A stretch of 64,000 nucleotides of DNA from Streptomyces halstedii (GCA_000720535.1 JOAZ01000006.1:186001-250000), one strand, 5' to 3'. Shown: positions 26,754 through 35,690, counted from the stretch's first letter. Numbers and translations: made by a program. The notes: a model not told the origin generated them from the letters alone.

Positions 26754-27686
26754 GTGAGACATGTCATCGCCCTCGATGTGGGCGGCACAGGAATGAAGGC
26801 CGCACTGGTCGGGGAAGACGGCACCCTGCTCCACGAGGCGCGCCGCGCCACGGGCAGGGAGCGCGGCGCCGAGGCCGTCGTGGACGGCATCCTCGACTTC
26901 GCGGCGGAGCTGTACGCGCACGGGGCGGAGCGGTTCGGCGCGGGCGCCGTCGCCGCCGGGGTGGCCGTACCGGGGATCGTCGACGCCGACCGGGGCATCG
27001 CCGTCTACGCCGCCAACCTCGGCTGGCGCGACGTCCCGCTGCGGGCCCTGCTCGGCGAGCGGCTCGGCGGCATCCCCGTCGCGCTCGGCCACGACGTCAG
27101 GACGGGGGGCCTCGCGGAGGGCCGGATCGGCGCGGGCAGGGGCGCCGACCGCTTCCTGTTCGTGCCGCTGGGCACCGGCATCGCCGGGGCCATCGGCATC
27201 GCGGGCACCATCGAGGCGGGCGCCCACGGCTACGCGGGCGAGATCGGCCATGTCGTCGTACGCCCGGACGGTCCCGCGTGCGGCTGCGGACAGCGCGGCT
27301 GCCTGGAGACGCTGGCCTCCGCGTCCGCCGTCTCCCGGGCCTGGGCCCAGGCGTCCGGCGACCCGGACGCCGACGCGGCGGACTGCGCCAAGGCCGTGGC
27401 CTCCGGCGACCCCGCCGCGCTGCGCGTCTGGCGGGACGCCGTGGACGCGCTGGCCGCCGGACTGGTCACCGCCCTCACCCTGCTGGACCCCCGCACGCTG
27501 ATCATCGGTGGCGGTCTGGCCGAGGCGGGGGAAACGTTGTTCACACCACTGCGTGCGGCCGTCGAGGAACGCGTCACGTTCCAGAAGCTGCCCCACATCG
27601 TCCCGGCGGCCCTCGGGGACACCGCCGGATGCCTGGGCGCGGGGCTGCTCGCCTGGGATCTACTCTCCACGGAGGTAACCGCCTGA
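26754..27686 (+). CDS. nagK: ROK-family N-acetylglucosamine kinase
   Basis: A 310-residue ROK kinase from GTG 26754. The ATP site is IALDVGGTGMKAALVGEDG; the zinc/ROK signature CGCGQRGCLET lies near residues 178-188; the catalytic region is GHDVRTGGLAEGRIGAG, preceded by GVAVPGIVDADRGIAVYAAN. Its stop overlaps the nagA ATG by one base (TGATG). With nagA and a dre site upstream, phosphorylation of GlcNAc is the best assignment; glucokinase-like activity is the alternative within the family. Confidence 0.87.
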   Translation: MRHVIALDVGGTGMKAALVGEDGTLLHEARRATGRERGAEAVVDGILDFAAELYAHGAERFGAGAVAAGVAVPGIVDADRGIAVYAANLGWRDVPLRALLGERLGGIPVALGHDVRTGGLAEGRIGAGRGADRFLFVPLGTGIAGAIGIAGTIEAGAHGYAGEIGHVVVRPDGPACGCGQRGCLETLASASAVSRAWAQASGDPDADAADCAKAVASGDPAALRVWRDAVDALAAGLVTALTLLDPRTLIIGGGLAEAGETLFTPLRAAVEERVTFQKLPHIVPAALGDTAGCLGAGLLAWDLLSTEVTA

Positions 27687-28834
27687 TGGCCGGACGCGCA
27701 GACAGCACAGTTCTGGCAGGTGCCCGGGTGGTGCTTCCCACCGGGACCGTCGAGAACGGCCGGGTGATCGTCGAGGGCACCCGGATCGCCGGCAGCACGC
27801 CGGACGGCGCCCGGACCGTCGATCTGCGGGGCCACTGGGTGGTCCCCGGCTTCGTGGACATGCACAACCACGGCGGTGGCGGCGCCTCCTTCGCCACCGG
27901 CACCGCCGAGGACGTCCTGACCGGCGTCCGGACGCACCGCGCCCACGGCTCGACCACCGTCGTCGCCTCCACCGTCACCGGCGACCTGGACTTCCTCGCC
28001 CGGCAGGCCGGGATGCTCTCCGAACTGGTGGAACAGGGCGAACTCGCCGGGATCCACTTCGAGGGCCCCTTCATCTCCCCCTGCCGCAAAGGCGCCCACA
28101 GCGAGGCGCTGCTGCGCGACCCCGACCCCGCCGAGGTCCGCAAGCTGGTCGACGCCGCCCGCGGTACGGCGAAGATGGTCACCCTGGCCACCGAACTCCC
28201 GGGCGGCATCGAGTCCGTACGGCTGCTCGCCGAGCACGGGGTGATCGCCGCCGTCGGGCACACGGACGCCACGTACGAGCAGACCGTCGCGGCGATCGAG
28301 GCCGGCGCCACCGTCGCCACCCACCTCTTCAACGCGATGCCCGCCCTCGGCCACCGCGCGCCCGGACCGATCGCGGCCCTCCTGGAGGACGAGCGCGTCA
28401 CCGTCGAGCTGATCAACGACGGGACGCACCTGCACCCCGCCGCCCTCGAACTGGCCTACCACCACGCGGGCGCCGGCCGGGTCGCGCTCATCACCGACGC
28501 CATGGACGCCGCCGGATCCGCCGACGGCGACTACCTCCTCGGCCCGCTCGGCGTCGTGGTCAAGGACGGCGTCGCCCGGCTCGTGGACGGCGGCTCGATC
28601 GCCGGCTCGACCCTGACCCTGGACACCGCGTTCCGCAGGGCCGTCACCGTCGACAAGATCCCCGTCGAGGACGTCGTCCGGTCCATCTCCGCCAACCCGG
28701 CGCGGCTGCTCGGCCTGGACGACCGGGTCGGCTCCCTCGAACCGGGCAAGGACGCCGACCTCGTGGTCCTGGACGAGGACTTCACGCTCAAGGGCGTCAT
28801 GCGCCGCGGTGCGTGGATCGTCGACCCCACCTGA
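27686..28834 (+). CDS. nagA: N-acetylglucosamine-6-phosphate deacetylase
   Basis: A 382-residue amidohydrolase from ATG 27686, with GGAGG 11 bases upstream. Signatures: VVPGFVDMHNHGGGGASFAT (metal HxH region), IHFEGPFISPCRKGAH with the catalytic-site Glu, VGHTDATYEQ, THLFNAMPALGHRAPG, INDGTHLHP and LITDAMDAAG. It converts GlcNAc-6-P to GlcN-6-P and acetate in the cytosol and is the common step for GlcNAc from NagK and from MurQ. It forms an operon with nagK, ended by the hairpin at 28867. Confidence 0.93.
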   Translation: MAGRADSTVLAGARVVLPTGTVENGRVIVEGTRIAGSTPDGARTVDLRGHWVVPGFVDMHNHGGGGASFATGTAEDVLTGVRTHRAHGSTTVVASTVTGDLDFLARQAGMLSELVEQGELAGIHFEGPFISPCRKGAHSEALLRDPDPAEVRKLVDAARGTAKMVTLATELPGGIESVRLLAEHGVIAAVGHTDATYEQTVAAIEAGATVATHLFNAMPALGHRAPGPIAALLEDERVTVELINDGTHLHPAALELAYHHAGAGRVALITDAMDAAGSADGDYLLGPLGVVVKDGVARLVDGGSIAGSTLTLDTAFRRAVTVDKIPVEDVVRSISANPARLLGLDDRVGSLEPGKDADLVVLDEDFTLKGVMRRGAWIVDPT

Positions 28835-28866
28835 GCCGACGACCGGTTGAACACGTAACGAAGCGA

Positions 28867-28900
28867 CGGCGGTTGTCCCGGGGGGCTGGGACGGCCGCCG
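28867..28900 (+). terminator. nagKA terminator
   Basis: Arms CGGCGGTTGTCCC and GGGACGGCCGCCG pair over 13 bp, including two G-U pairs in RNA, around an 8-base G-rich loop, followed by CCTCTTT. Confidence 0.75.
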
Positions 28901-28984
28901 CCTCTTTGGCATGATCACCAAAGAAGCGCCATACGGAGGAGACGGCGCGGGGCCGTCCTACGAACGAACCGGGAGCCGGTGCGG

Positions 28985-29917
28985 GTGATACTGACCGTCA
29001 CGCTGAACACCGCGCTCGACCTGACCTACAGCGTCCCCGCCCTCGTCCCGCACACCAGCCACCGGGTCGGCGAGATGTCCGAACGTCCCGGCGGCAAGGG
29101 CGTCAACGTGGCCCGGGTGCTCCGCCTGCTGGGCCACGACACCGTGGTCACGGGCTTCGCCGGGGGCGCCACCGGGGCCGTCCTGCGCGACCTGCTCGCC
29201 GCGCTCCCGCACCGCCCCGCCGACGCCCTCGTCGAGGTGGCGGGCAGCACCCGGCGCACCGTCGCCGTCGTGGACCGCGCCACCGGCGACACCACCCAGC
29301 TCAACGAGCCCGGACCGCACATCGGCCCCGACGAGTGGGACGCCTTCCTGCGGACGTACCGCGAACTCCTCGACGGGGCCGACGCGGTCGCCCTCTGCGG
29401 CAGCCTGCCGCCCGGCATCCACGTCGGCGCGTACGCGGACCTGATCCGGATCGCCCGCTCCGCCGGGGTACCCGCCCTGCTCGACACCAGCGGCGAACCC
29501 CTGCGCCGCGGCATCGCCGCCCGCCCCGACCTCGTCAAGCCGAACGCCGACGAGCTGGCCCAGCTCACCGGTGCCCGCGAACCGCTGCGCGCCACCCGGG
29601 ACGCCCGCCGCCGGGGCGCGCACAGCGTGGTCGCCTCGCTGGGCGCGGACGGGCTGCTCGCCGTCACCCCGGACGGCATCTGGCGGGCCGCGCCCCCCGC
29701 GCCGGTCCGGGGCAACCCGACGGGCGCGGGCGACTCCGCGGTGGCCGGGCTGCTCTCCGGGCTCGCGGAGGGACTGGACTGGCCCGGCCGGCTGGCGCGG
29801 GCGGTGTCCCTGGCGACGGCGACCGTACTGGCCCCCACGGCGGGTGAGTTCGACCACACGGTCTACGAGGAGCTGCTGCCCCGCGTCACGGTCGAGCGCC
29901 ACAGTCCGGGCGCCTGA
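28985..29917 (+). CDS. PfkB-family sugar kinase, 1-phosphofructokinase-like
   Basis: About 310 residues. GTG 28985 (VILTVTLNTALDLTYSV) is preferred because GGGAG ends 9 bases upstream; GTG 28979 is also in frame. The opening matches the 1-phosphofructokinase/tagatose-6-P kinase branch. PfkB signature 1 is RPGGKGVNVARVLRLLG; signature 2, with the catalytic Asp, is GNPTGAGDSAVAGLLSGL. The conserved CGSLPPGI and KPNADELAQLTG are also present. The substrate may be a sugar phosphate such as fructose-1-P or tagatose-6-P. It follows nagKA after a terminator and so has its own promoter. Confidence 0.82.
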   Translation: MILTVTLNTALDLTYSVPALVPHTSHRVGEMSERPGGKGVNVARVLRLLGHDTVVTGFAGGATGAVLRDLLAALPHRPADALVEVAGSTRRTVAVVDRATGDTTQLNEPGPHIGPDEWDAFLRTYRELLDGADAVALCGSLPPGIHVGAYADLIRIARSAGVPALLDTSGEPLRRGIAARPDLVKPNADELAQLTGAREPLRATRDARRRGAHSVVASLGADGLLAVTPDGIWRAAPPAPVRGNPTGAGDSAVAGLLSGLAEGLDWPGRLARAVSLATATVLAPTAGEFDHTVYEELLPRVTVERHSPGA

Positions 29918-29963
29918 GCCGCGCGGAACCCCCCGGACACCACGGGGCGGGCCGTCGCACGGC

Positions 29964-29997
29964 CGCGCCCCGGCTCTCGGGCGAGAACCGGGGCGCG
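29964..29997. terminator. Bidirectional terminator between converging genes
   Basis: CGCGCCCCGG and CCGGGGCGCG arms with an inner TCTC/GAGA pair and a GGGC loop make one long hairpin. Confidence 0.8.
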
Positions 29998-30033
29998 GGG
30001 GTGGTGTTCCTGCGTACCGCGGGAGGCAATCCG

Positions 30034-30087
30034 GTGGGAGGCGTTCCGTGGGAGGCGTTCCGCGGATGTGTTCAGCGGATGTGTTCA
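30034..30087. repeat. Two adjacent short tandem duplications
   Basis: GTGGGAGGCGTTCC occurs twice (30034-30047, 30048-30061), followed directly by GCGGATGTGTTCA twice (30062-30074, 30075-30087). It lies just beyond the end of the CBM-like membrane protein gene. Confidence 0.85.
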
Positions 30088-30113
30088 GCGGGTGCTTCCC
30101 CGGGAGGGCCGGA

Positions 30114-31079
30114 CTACTTGGTGTGGCCCGACTTCAGCTCCAGCTGGTCGAGGTTGGCGTCGCACGAGTCGCCCTCACGGCACGACAGCATCAGCGTGTT
30201 GGAGCCCTTCTTCAGCTGCACCCACGCGTACGTGTTGGTCCAGCCCTTCTCCAGGTCACCCTCCGCGGCCTGCGCGTAGTTCTTCATGTTGATGGAACGG
30301 GGGTCCTCGTCGTTGACCGTCAGGGACGTCTTGGCGTCCTTGCCGGGCACTCCGTAGGTCACGTAGAGGGTGTACGGCCCGTCCTCCGGCACGTCCACCG
30401 TCCAGGTCGCCGACCGGCCCACCTCGTTGAGGCTGATGTACTGGCCGTTCGCGCCCTTGGCGCCCTTGACCGAGCTGTCCAGGGCCGCCGTACCGCCGAG
30501 TGTCAGCGTCGCCGCGTCCTGCTTGGGCAGCTCGACCGGCTCCGGGTCGTCCTCATCGGCCGACTTCGTCGGCTCCGGGGACTCCTCGGCCTCACCGGCG
30601 GGGCCCGCCGACGAGCCGGCCTCCTGCTTCTTCTTGTCGGAGTCGTCGTCCGTCATCAGCGCGGCGCCGATACCGATGAGCACGACCGCGACCACGGCGA
30701 CCGCGACGATCAGCAGCACCTTCGTGTTGGGGCCGCCACGCCCGGGACCGCCGCCCCGGCCGCCGCCGTGCGGAGCGGCCGGCGCACCGCCCGGGTAGGT
30801 CTCCGGGGCCGCGTACTGCGGGTTCGGCCCGCCGTACTGCGGCGGGGGCTGCTGACCGTAGGCCTGCTGCGGAGGGACCTGCCCGTACTGGCGCTCGCCG
30901 ACGGTCCGCACCTGGTTGTACGAGGTTCTGGGCACGCCGGGCTGCTGCGCGGCCGGGCCGGGGTAGCCGTAGCCGCCCTGTCCCGGCGGCTGGGCACCCG
31001 CCGCCTGCCCGTCCGCGTACAGATAGCCGAACGGATCGTCGTCCTCGGGTTTGCTCGCGCCGTTGTTCCCGGCCGTCAT
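30114..31079 (-). CDS. Membrane-anchored protein with C-terminal CBM35-like domain
   Basis: A 321-residue protein from ATG 31079 (MTAGNNGASKPED). Residues about 1-110 are Pro/Gln/Gly/Tyr-rich and disordered (YGYPGPAAQQPG, PPPQYGGPNPQY). One transmembrane helix follows near residues 117-140 (KVLLIVAVAVVAVVLIGIGA). After an acidic linker, a beta-sandwich domain from about residue 200 (ATLTLGGTAALDSSVKGAKG, GPYTLYVTYGVPGKDAKTSL, WVQLKKGSNTLMLSCREGDS) resembles family 35/6 carbohydrate-binding modules. This predicts a cytoplasmic tail and an external sugar- or wall-binding domain. Function unknown. Confidence 0.78.
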   Translation of the reverse strand: MTAGNNGASKPEDDDPFGYLYADGQAAGAQPPGQGGYGYPGPAAQQPGVPRTSYNQVRTVGERQYGQVPPQQAYGQQPPPQYGGPNPQYAAPETYPGGAPAAPHGGGRGGGPGRGGPNTKVLLIVAVAVVAVVLIGIGAALMTDDDSDKKKQEAGSSAGPAGEAEESPEPTKSADEDDPEPVELPKQDAATLTLGGTAALDSSVKGAKGANGQYISLNEVGRSATWTVDVPEDGPYTLYVTYGVPGKDAKTSLTVNDEDPRSINMKNYAQAAEGDLEKGWTNTYAWVQLKKGSNTLMLSCREGDSCDANLDQLELKSGHTK

Positions 31080-31211
31080 CCCTGGGTCACTCCTCACCAT
31101 GTCGCCAGCCGTCGCCGACCGGCCGAGCCTACCCCGAACGGAGCAGACCTCGAATTGCCCTCGGCCGCCCCGGAAACCGGGCGTGGTACGGGAAGGACAG
31201 GGGCGTGAACG

Positions 31212-32888
31212 TCAGCCGGCTCTGCGGTGAACCTTCGACCGGGACCGCTTCTCCACGTACATCCGCTGGTCGGCGGAGCTCAGGACCTCTTCCACCGTCA
31301 TGCCGCACTCGGCCCAGCCGATGCCGAAACTCGCGCCGACCCTGACGGCCCGGCCGTCCACCCTGATGGGCGGAATGATGGCGTTACGCAAGCGTACGGC
31401 CAGATCCGCGGCATCCGCCGCCGCGAGCCCGTCCGCGAGGACGACGAATTCGTCACCCCCGAGCCGGGCGACGGTGTCCCCGTCCCGTACGCAGGTGGTG
31501 AGCCGCCTGGCGACCTCGATGAGAACCGCGTCACCCGTGTGATGTCCGAAACGGTCGTTGATGGACTTGAAGCCGTCGAGGTCGCAGAAGAGGACCGCCA
31601 GGCCCTTCGAGCCGTCGTCGCGTTCCTCGTCCGGGGCGACGGTGTGCACGTGGTGGTCGTACGGCCCGCCGTCGGGGGCAGCCTCCCCCTCGAAGCCGTC
31701 CGCGCGGTAGCCGTGCGCGGGCGAGGGCCCCGTGTCCCCGTACGCGGCGTCCAGCGCCTCGATCGCCGTGGAGGCGGAGGAAGCGGCGGAGGCGGCCACC
31801 GAGTGGGGCCTCTCACACAGCCGGGCGCTGAGCCGGGAGCGCAGCTCGGCGCTGTTGGGCAGGCCGGTGAGCGCGTCGTGGGAGGCCCGGTGGGCGAGGT
31901 TCAGCTCGTTGCGCTTGCGCTCCTCGATGTCCTCGACGTGGGTGAGCAGGAAGCGCGGGCCGTCGGCGGTGTCCGCGACCACGGAGTTGCGCAGCGAGAC
32001 CCAGAGGTAGGTGCCGTCCCGGCGGCCGAGCCGCAGCTCCGCCCGGCCGCCCTCGGCGGACGTCCGCAGCAGGGTGCCGATGTCCTCGGGGTGGACGAGG
32101 TCCGCGAAGGAGTACCGCCGCAGCACGGAGGCGGGGCGGCCCATCAGACGGCAGAGCGCGTCGTTGGTCCGCAGCAGCCTGCCGTGCTGGTCGCCGCCCA
32201 TCTCGGCGATGGCCATACCGCTGGGGGCGTACTCGAAGGCCTGGCGGAAGGACTCCTCACTGGCCCGCAGCGCCTGCTGCTCGCGCTCCAGACGGACCAG
32301 GGCGCGCTGCATGTTTGCTCGCAGGCGAGCGTTACTGATCGCAATCGCCGCCTGGGACGCGTACATCTGGAGGGCCTCACGTCCCCAGGCACCGGGCCGG
32401 CGGCCGTTACGCGGCCGGTCGACGGAGAGGACGCCCAAGAGGTCCATACCTCCGCCGGAGGCGTACATGGGGGCGTACAGCCGGTCCAGGGGGTGCCACT
32501 CGTCCTCGAAGCGGGGCTCGGGTCCGTCGGTGTGCCACTGGGGCACGTCGTCGTCGAGGAGGACCCAGCCGTCGGTGTGGGGGATGAACCGGAGCTCGTC
32601 CCAGGGTTCACCCATGGACAGCCGGCGCTCCCAGGACTCCCGGGAGCCCACACGGCCGGTGATCAGCGCTTCCGCGGCGGAGTTCCCGGCGAAGGCGGCG
32701 ACGACGAGATCGCCGTCGGGGCGTACCAGGTTGACGCAGCCCAGTTCGTAGCCGAGCCCGGTGACGATGCCGTCGGCCACGGCCTGCAAGGTGTCGGCCA
32801 GACTCCGCGCCCTGTTGAGATCAGCGACGGCCTGGTGCAGCTGCCGCATGGTCGCAAGGCGGACATACGGCTCCGACTCGGCCTCCAT
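31212..32888 (-). CDS. cdgB: GAF-PAS-GGDEF diguanylate cyclase (CdgB-type)
   Basis: A 558-residue cytosolic c-di-GMP synthase from ATG 32888. Order: GAF domain (about 20-190), coiled helix (ALVRLEREQQALRASEESF), PAS/PAC domain (about 215-335, VHPEDIGTLL, LLTHVEDIEERKR), then a GGDEF domain with SHDALTGLPN, a variable insert of about 60 residues, and the intact active site ARLGGDEFVVLADG. An RxxD inhibitory site (RDGD) sits five residues before GGDEF, so product inhibition is expected. Domain order and neighbourhood match CdgB of S. coelicolor, a developmental diguanylate cyclase. There is no EAL domain. A BldD-like box lies upstream. Confidence 0.9.
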   Translation of the reverse strand: MEAESEPYVRLATMRQLHQAVADLNRARSLADTLQAVADGIVTGLGYELGCVNLVRPDGDLVVAAFAGNSAAEALITGRVGSRESWERRLSMGEPWDELRFIPHTDGWVLLDDDVPQWHTDGPEPRFEDEWHPLDRLYAPMYASGGGMDLLGVLSVDRPRNGRRPGAWGREALQMYASQAAIAISNARLRANMQRALVRLEREQQALRASEESFRQAFEYAPSGMAIAEMGGDQHGRLLRTNDALCRLMGRPASVLRRYSFADLVHPEDIGTLLRTSAEGGRAELRLGRRDGTYLWVSLRNSVVADTADGPRFLLTHVEDIEERKRNELNLAHRASHDALTGLPNSAELRSRLSARLCERPHSVAASAASSASTAIEALDAAYGDTGPSPAHGYRADGFEGEAAPDGGPYDHHVHTVAPDEERDDGSKGLAVLFCDLDGFKSINDRFGHHTGDAVLIEVARRLTTCVRDGDTVARLGGDEFVVLADGLAAADAADLAVRLRNAIIPPIRVDGRAVRVGASFGIGWAECGMTVEEVLSSADQRMYVEKRSRSKVHRRAG

Positions 32889-32987
32889 CGCTCGCACTCC
32901 CCGAGACCTCGACAGCAACTCCAGATTTCATATCGACGTACTTGTTGCAGTGTCACGGTCACTGAATCACAGTGCGCTGCGCACCCG

Positions 32988-33000
32988 GTACACAGGGTCA
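32988..33000. promoter_or_regulatory. BldD-like box upstream of cdgB
   Basis: GTACACAGGGTCA fits the BldD consensus T-n-A-C-n-C-[A/T]-G-n-G-T-n-A with one mismatch; it lies 100 bp upstream of the cdgB start. BldD control of diguanylate cyclase genes is established in Streptomyces, but this site itself is only predicted. Confidence 0.5.
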
Positions 33001-33107
33001 ACAAATAGTGCCTTCTGTGTCCCAAGTCACAACAAGCGCCGCAGGAGTGACGGATGCCCGACAGACCGCCTCCTGCCCCGTTCGGTTGTTTCCCGAACGC
33101 AAAGTCC

Positions 33108-33134
33108 GGGTGCGGGTGGGAGCGGGTGGGTGGG
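33108..33134 (+). repeat. G-tract cluster, possible G-quadruplex
   Basis: Six runs of GGG with loops of 1-3 bases (GGGTGCGGGTGGGAGCGGG then TGGGTGGG) lie on the plus strand in the cdgB/flavin reductase spacer. The remaining roughly 415-bp intergenic region holds a CGTTCGG/CCGAACG hairpin (33079-33099) and a GTCCTAGGAC palindrome (33246-33255), but no gene. Confidence 0.55.
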
Positions 33135-33280
33135 TGGCCGTGGGGGTGCGTGCCGGGTGGGGCCGTGAGGCGCGTGCGTGCCGGGTGCCGCGTAGGGACG
33201 AGGGGTACGTGCCAGGTGCGGCCGTGGCGCGTCGTTCCGGCCGGAGTCCTAGGACCCGGCTGGTCCCCTGGCCCGATGCG

Positions 33281-33319
33281 GCGGCACATCCCGGGCCACT
33301 AGCGTGCCTGATGTGCCGC
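33281..33319. promoter_or_regulatory. Inverted repeat spanning the flavin reductase start
   Basis: GCGGCACATC and GATGTGCCGC are perfect 10-bp arms separated by 19 bp. The second arm lies inside the first codons. It could be an operator or an mRNA hairpin. Confidence 0.4.
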
Positions 33320-33876
33320 AGAAGACTTCCTCCACTCCGCCCCCCACGCCCATACCGCATGCTGAAGGGGTGAGCAACGACGCATTCCGTGCCGCCCTGG
33401 CCCGCCTGGCCGCGGGGGTGGTGCTGATCACGGCCGAGGAACCACCCCTCGACGCCCACGGCCGGGGTGAGGACGTCGGGATGACGGCGACCGCCTTCGT
33501 CTCGGTCTCCCTCGATCCCCCGCTGGTCATGGTCAGCCTGCGCAACGACTCACGGATGGACGACCTGCTGGCGGAGCAGCCGCTGTGGGCGGTCTCGGTG
33601 CTCGCGGAGGACCAGCGGAAGATCGCGGCGATGTTCGCCATGAAGGGCCGGATCAGCGACCGCCTGCTGTTCGAGGGCGTCCCCTACCTCCGGGGCGAGA
33701 TGACGGGCGCGCCGCTGGTCGGCGGCGCCCTGGCGACGCTGGAGTGCCGTACGGAGCAGCGGGTGCGGGCAGGCGACCACACCCTGGTGATCGGGCGGGT
33801 GCTGACCGCCGCGCTGCCGAGCGGCGAGGGCGAACCCCTGACGTACTTCAAGGGGCGCTACCGCCGACTGGACTGA
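33304..33876 (+). CDS. Flavin reductase domain (FMN-binding) protein
   Basis: A 190-residue protein from GTG 33304; GTG 33369 (VSNDAFRAALARLAAGV) is a possible shorter start with GAAGGGG upstream. The flavin-reductase signature includes FRAALARLAAGVVLITA, GMTATAFVSVSLDPPLVMVS, a WAVSVLAEDQ segment and HTLVIGRVLTA, ending YFKGRYRRLD. Such proteins reduce FMN/FAD with NAD(P)H to supply two-component monooxygenases, or bind flavin for other roles. No monooxygenase lies next to it, so the partner is unknown. Confidence 0.85.
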   Translation: MPDVPQKTSSTPPPTPIPHAEGVSNDAFRAALARLAAGVVLITAEEPPLDAHGRGEDVGMTATAFVSVSLDPPLVMVSLRNDSRMDDLLAEQPLWAVSVLAEDQRKIAAMFAMKGRISDRLLFEGVPYLRGEMTGAPLVGGALATLECRTEQRVRAGDHTLVIGRVLTAALPSGEGEPLTYFKGRYRRLD

Positions 33877-33999
33877 GGCCCCCGGCGCCCGGCCGGTACG
33901 TCCCCGGCGTACGGGGACGTACGGCGCCTTCACGGCGCCTTCGCGGAGCCTTGCGGACCTTGTGGAGCCTTACGGGCCTCGGGGGCAGCGGCGCCGGTG

Positions 34000-34425
34000 T
34001 CACCAATCGCGGCCGGAGCGGCCGCGCTTGGTCTCGCCGCGCTGCTTCTTCTCGCGCAGGCGGCGCTCGTTGATCCCACGCGGGACGCGCTTCTTGCGGC
34101 GTGGCTTCGGCGGCGGGGCGGTGGCCTCGGCGAGCAGCGCCGCGAGTCGCACGGCGGCCGTCTCGCGGTTACGCCACTGCGAACGGTGGTCCGAGGCGCG
34201 TACGGAAACAACGCCGCCCACCAGTCGGCCCGCCAGCCGTTCGAGCGCACGGGCCTTCCACACCTCGGGCAGCGCCTCGGTCGCCGCCAGGTCGAACCGG
34301 AGTTCCACCTGGGAGTCGCTGGTGTTGACGTGCTGCCCGCCGGGTCCCGACGAGCGGGAGAAACGCCACATGAGTTCGGCCTCCGGCAGGGAGACCGAAC
34401 CGCGGATGACATAGGGCCCGGACAT
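34000..34425 (-). CDS. arfB: Alternative ribosome-rescue factor ArfB (peptidyl-tRNA hydrolase)
   Basis: A 141-residue RF-1 domain protein; ATG 34425 (MSGPYVIRG) is preferred, with ATG 34434 also in frame. The catalytic GGQ motif lies in FSRSSGPGGQHVNTSDSQVE (about residue 30). The C-terminal tail is Lys/Arg-rich (KPRRKKRVPRGINERRLREK and beyond), which in ArfB/ICT1 enters the empty mRNA channel of stalled ribosomes. It hydrolyses peptidyl-tRNA on ribosomes lacking a stop codon. Length is typical. Confidence 0.9.
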   Translation of the reverse strand: MSGPYVIRGSVSLPEAELMWRFSRSSGPGGQHVNTSDSQVELRFDLAATEALPEVWKARALERLAGRLVGGVVSVRASDHRSQWRNRETAAVRLAALLAEATAPPPKPRRKKRVPRGINERRLREKKQRGETKRGRSGRDW

Positions 34426-34605
34426 GACACCCATGGTCCCTGCCCCGGCACCGGTTCGTCACCTTCTTTTGCCCGCGTTCGACGAGAAGTTCGGCAAAGA
34501 AAGTAAAGGGAGCAGGAACCTCATGGTCCACTGCCTGCGTTAGGACGAGTGACGGTAGCTTCGTGATGGCACGAAGCCCGCACACGACGAGGAAAGGGAC
34601 TTCCC

Positions 34606-35181
34606 ATGGCAGTAAGCCTGTCCAAGGGCGGCAACGTCTCGCTCACCAAGGAGGCCCCGGGCCTGACCGCCGTCACGGTCGGCCTCGGCTGGGACGTCCG
34701 CACCACCACCGGCACCGACTTCGACCTCGACGCCTCGGCGATCGCGGTCAACACGGCCGGCAAGGTCTACTCCGACGGCCACTTCGTCTTCTTCAACAAC
34801 AAGGCGACGGCGGACCAGACCATCGTCCACACCGGTGACAACGTCACGGGCGAGGGCGAGGGCGACGACGAGCAGATCAACGTCAACCTGGCGGGCCTCC
34901 CGGCGGACATCGACAAGATCGTCTTCCCGGTCTCCATCTACGACGCCGAGGCCCGCAGCCAGAACTTCGGCCAGGTGCGCAACGCCTTCATCCGCATCAT
35001 CAACCAGGCCGGCGGCACCGAGATCGCCCGCTACGACCTGAGCGAGGACGCCGCCACCGAGACCGCCATGGTCTTCGGCGAGCTCTACCGCAACGGCGCC
35101 GAGTGGAAGTTCCGCGCGGTGGGCCAGGGTTACGCCTCGGGCCTGCGCGGCATCGCCCAGGACTTCGGCGTCAACCTCTGA
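34606..35181 (+). CDS. terD: TerD-family tellurium resistance/stress protein
   Basis: A 191-residue TerD-domain protein from ATG 34606, with GAGGAAAGGG upstream. Signatures: [40 protein letters not shown], and the calcium-binding acidic loop [20 protein letters not shown]. Streptomyces has several terD paralogues linked to stress signalling and calcium-dependent development. No other ter genes are adjacent, so it is a stand-alone copy. A GC hairpin closes the transcript. Confidence 0.93.
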   Translation: MAVSLSKGGNVSLTKEAPGLTAVTVGLGWDVRTTTGTDFDLDASAIAVNTAGKVYSDGHFVFFNNKATADQTIVHTGDNVTGEGEGDDEQINVNLAGLPADIDKIVFPVSIYDAEARSQNFGQVRNAFIRIINQAGGTEIARYDLSEDAATETAMVFGELYRNGAEWKFRAVGQGYASGLRGIAQDFGVNL

Positions 35182-35195
35182 TGTAGCGTCACCGA

Positions 35196-35232
35196 GAGCC
35201 CCCGGCCCGCCACTTCGGCACCCCGGGGGCTC
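35196..35232 (+). terminator. terD terminator
   Basis: Perfect 10-bp arms GAGCCCCCGG / CCGGGGGCTC with a 17-base loop, 15 bp after the terD stop. Confidence 0.75.
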
Positions 35233-35329
35233 CCGTGCGTCTGGACGGGGACGGTACTCCGTCGTGCGGCCCGGCCTGGACGCGCAGCCGCACGGGCCCG
35301 TACTCCGCGCTCGGCGGGCCGGGCCGGGC

Positions 35330-35690
35330 TGGGCCGATCCGACCGATCCGGTCCGGTCCGGTCCGGGCCAGGCCGGTCCGAGCCGGTCCGGTCTGGGCCG
35401 ATCCGGCTGAGCCGGTCCGAGCCGGGCCGATCCGGGCCAGGCCGAGCCGGGCCAGGCCGATCCGAGCCGGGCCAGGCCGATCCGAGCCGGTCCGGTCTGG
35501 GCTGAGCCGGTCCGATCCGGTCCGATCCGGGCCGATCCGGGCCGATCCGGGCCGATCCGGGCCGATCCGGGCCGATCCGGGCCGATCCGAGCCGATCCGA
35601 GCCGGTCCGGTCTGGGCTGGGCTGGGCTGAGCCGGTCCGAGCCGGGCCAGGCCCATCCGGGCCAGGCCGGTCCGAGCCAGGCGTAGAGTC
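35330..35690. repeat. Long degenerate decamer-type repeat array
   Basis: About 360 bp built of GCCGATCCGG, GCCGGTCCGA and GCCAGGCC-like units. At 35530-35590 the 10-bp unit CCGATCCGGG is repeated about six times perfectly, with variants on both sides. Reading frames through it give only repetitive Arg/Gly/Pro/Ser and have no ribosome-binding site, so I consider it non-coding. It lies between terD and the next gene; the rest of this 680-bp gap holds only the terD terminator and the promoter of the downstream gene. Confidence 0.85.

Noticed and set aside
27230-28921. 563-codon minus-strand frame opposite nagA
   Set aside because: Antisense shadow of nagA with no ribosome-binding site or family signature.
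35330-35690. CRISPR array
   Set aside because: Repeat units are about 10 bp and contiguous with no unique spacers, and there are no cas genes in the window.
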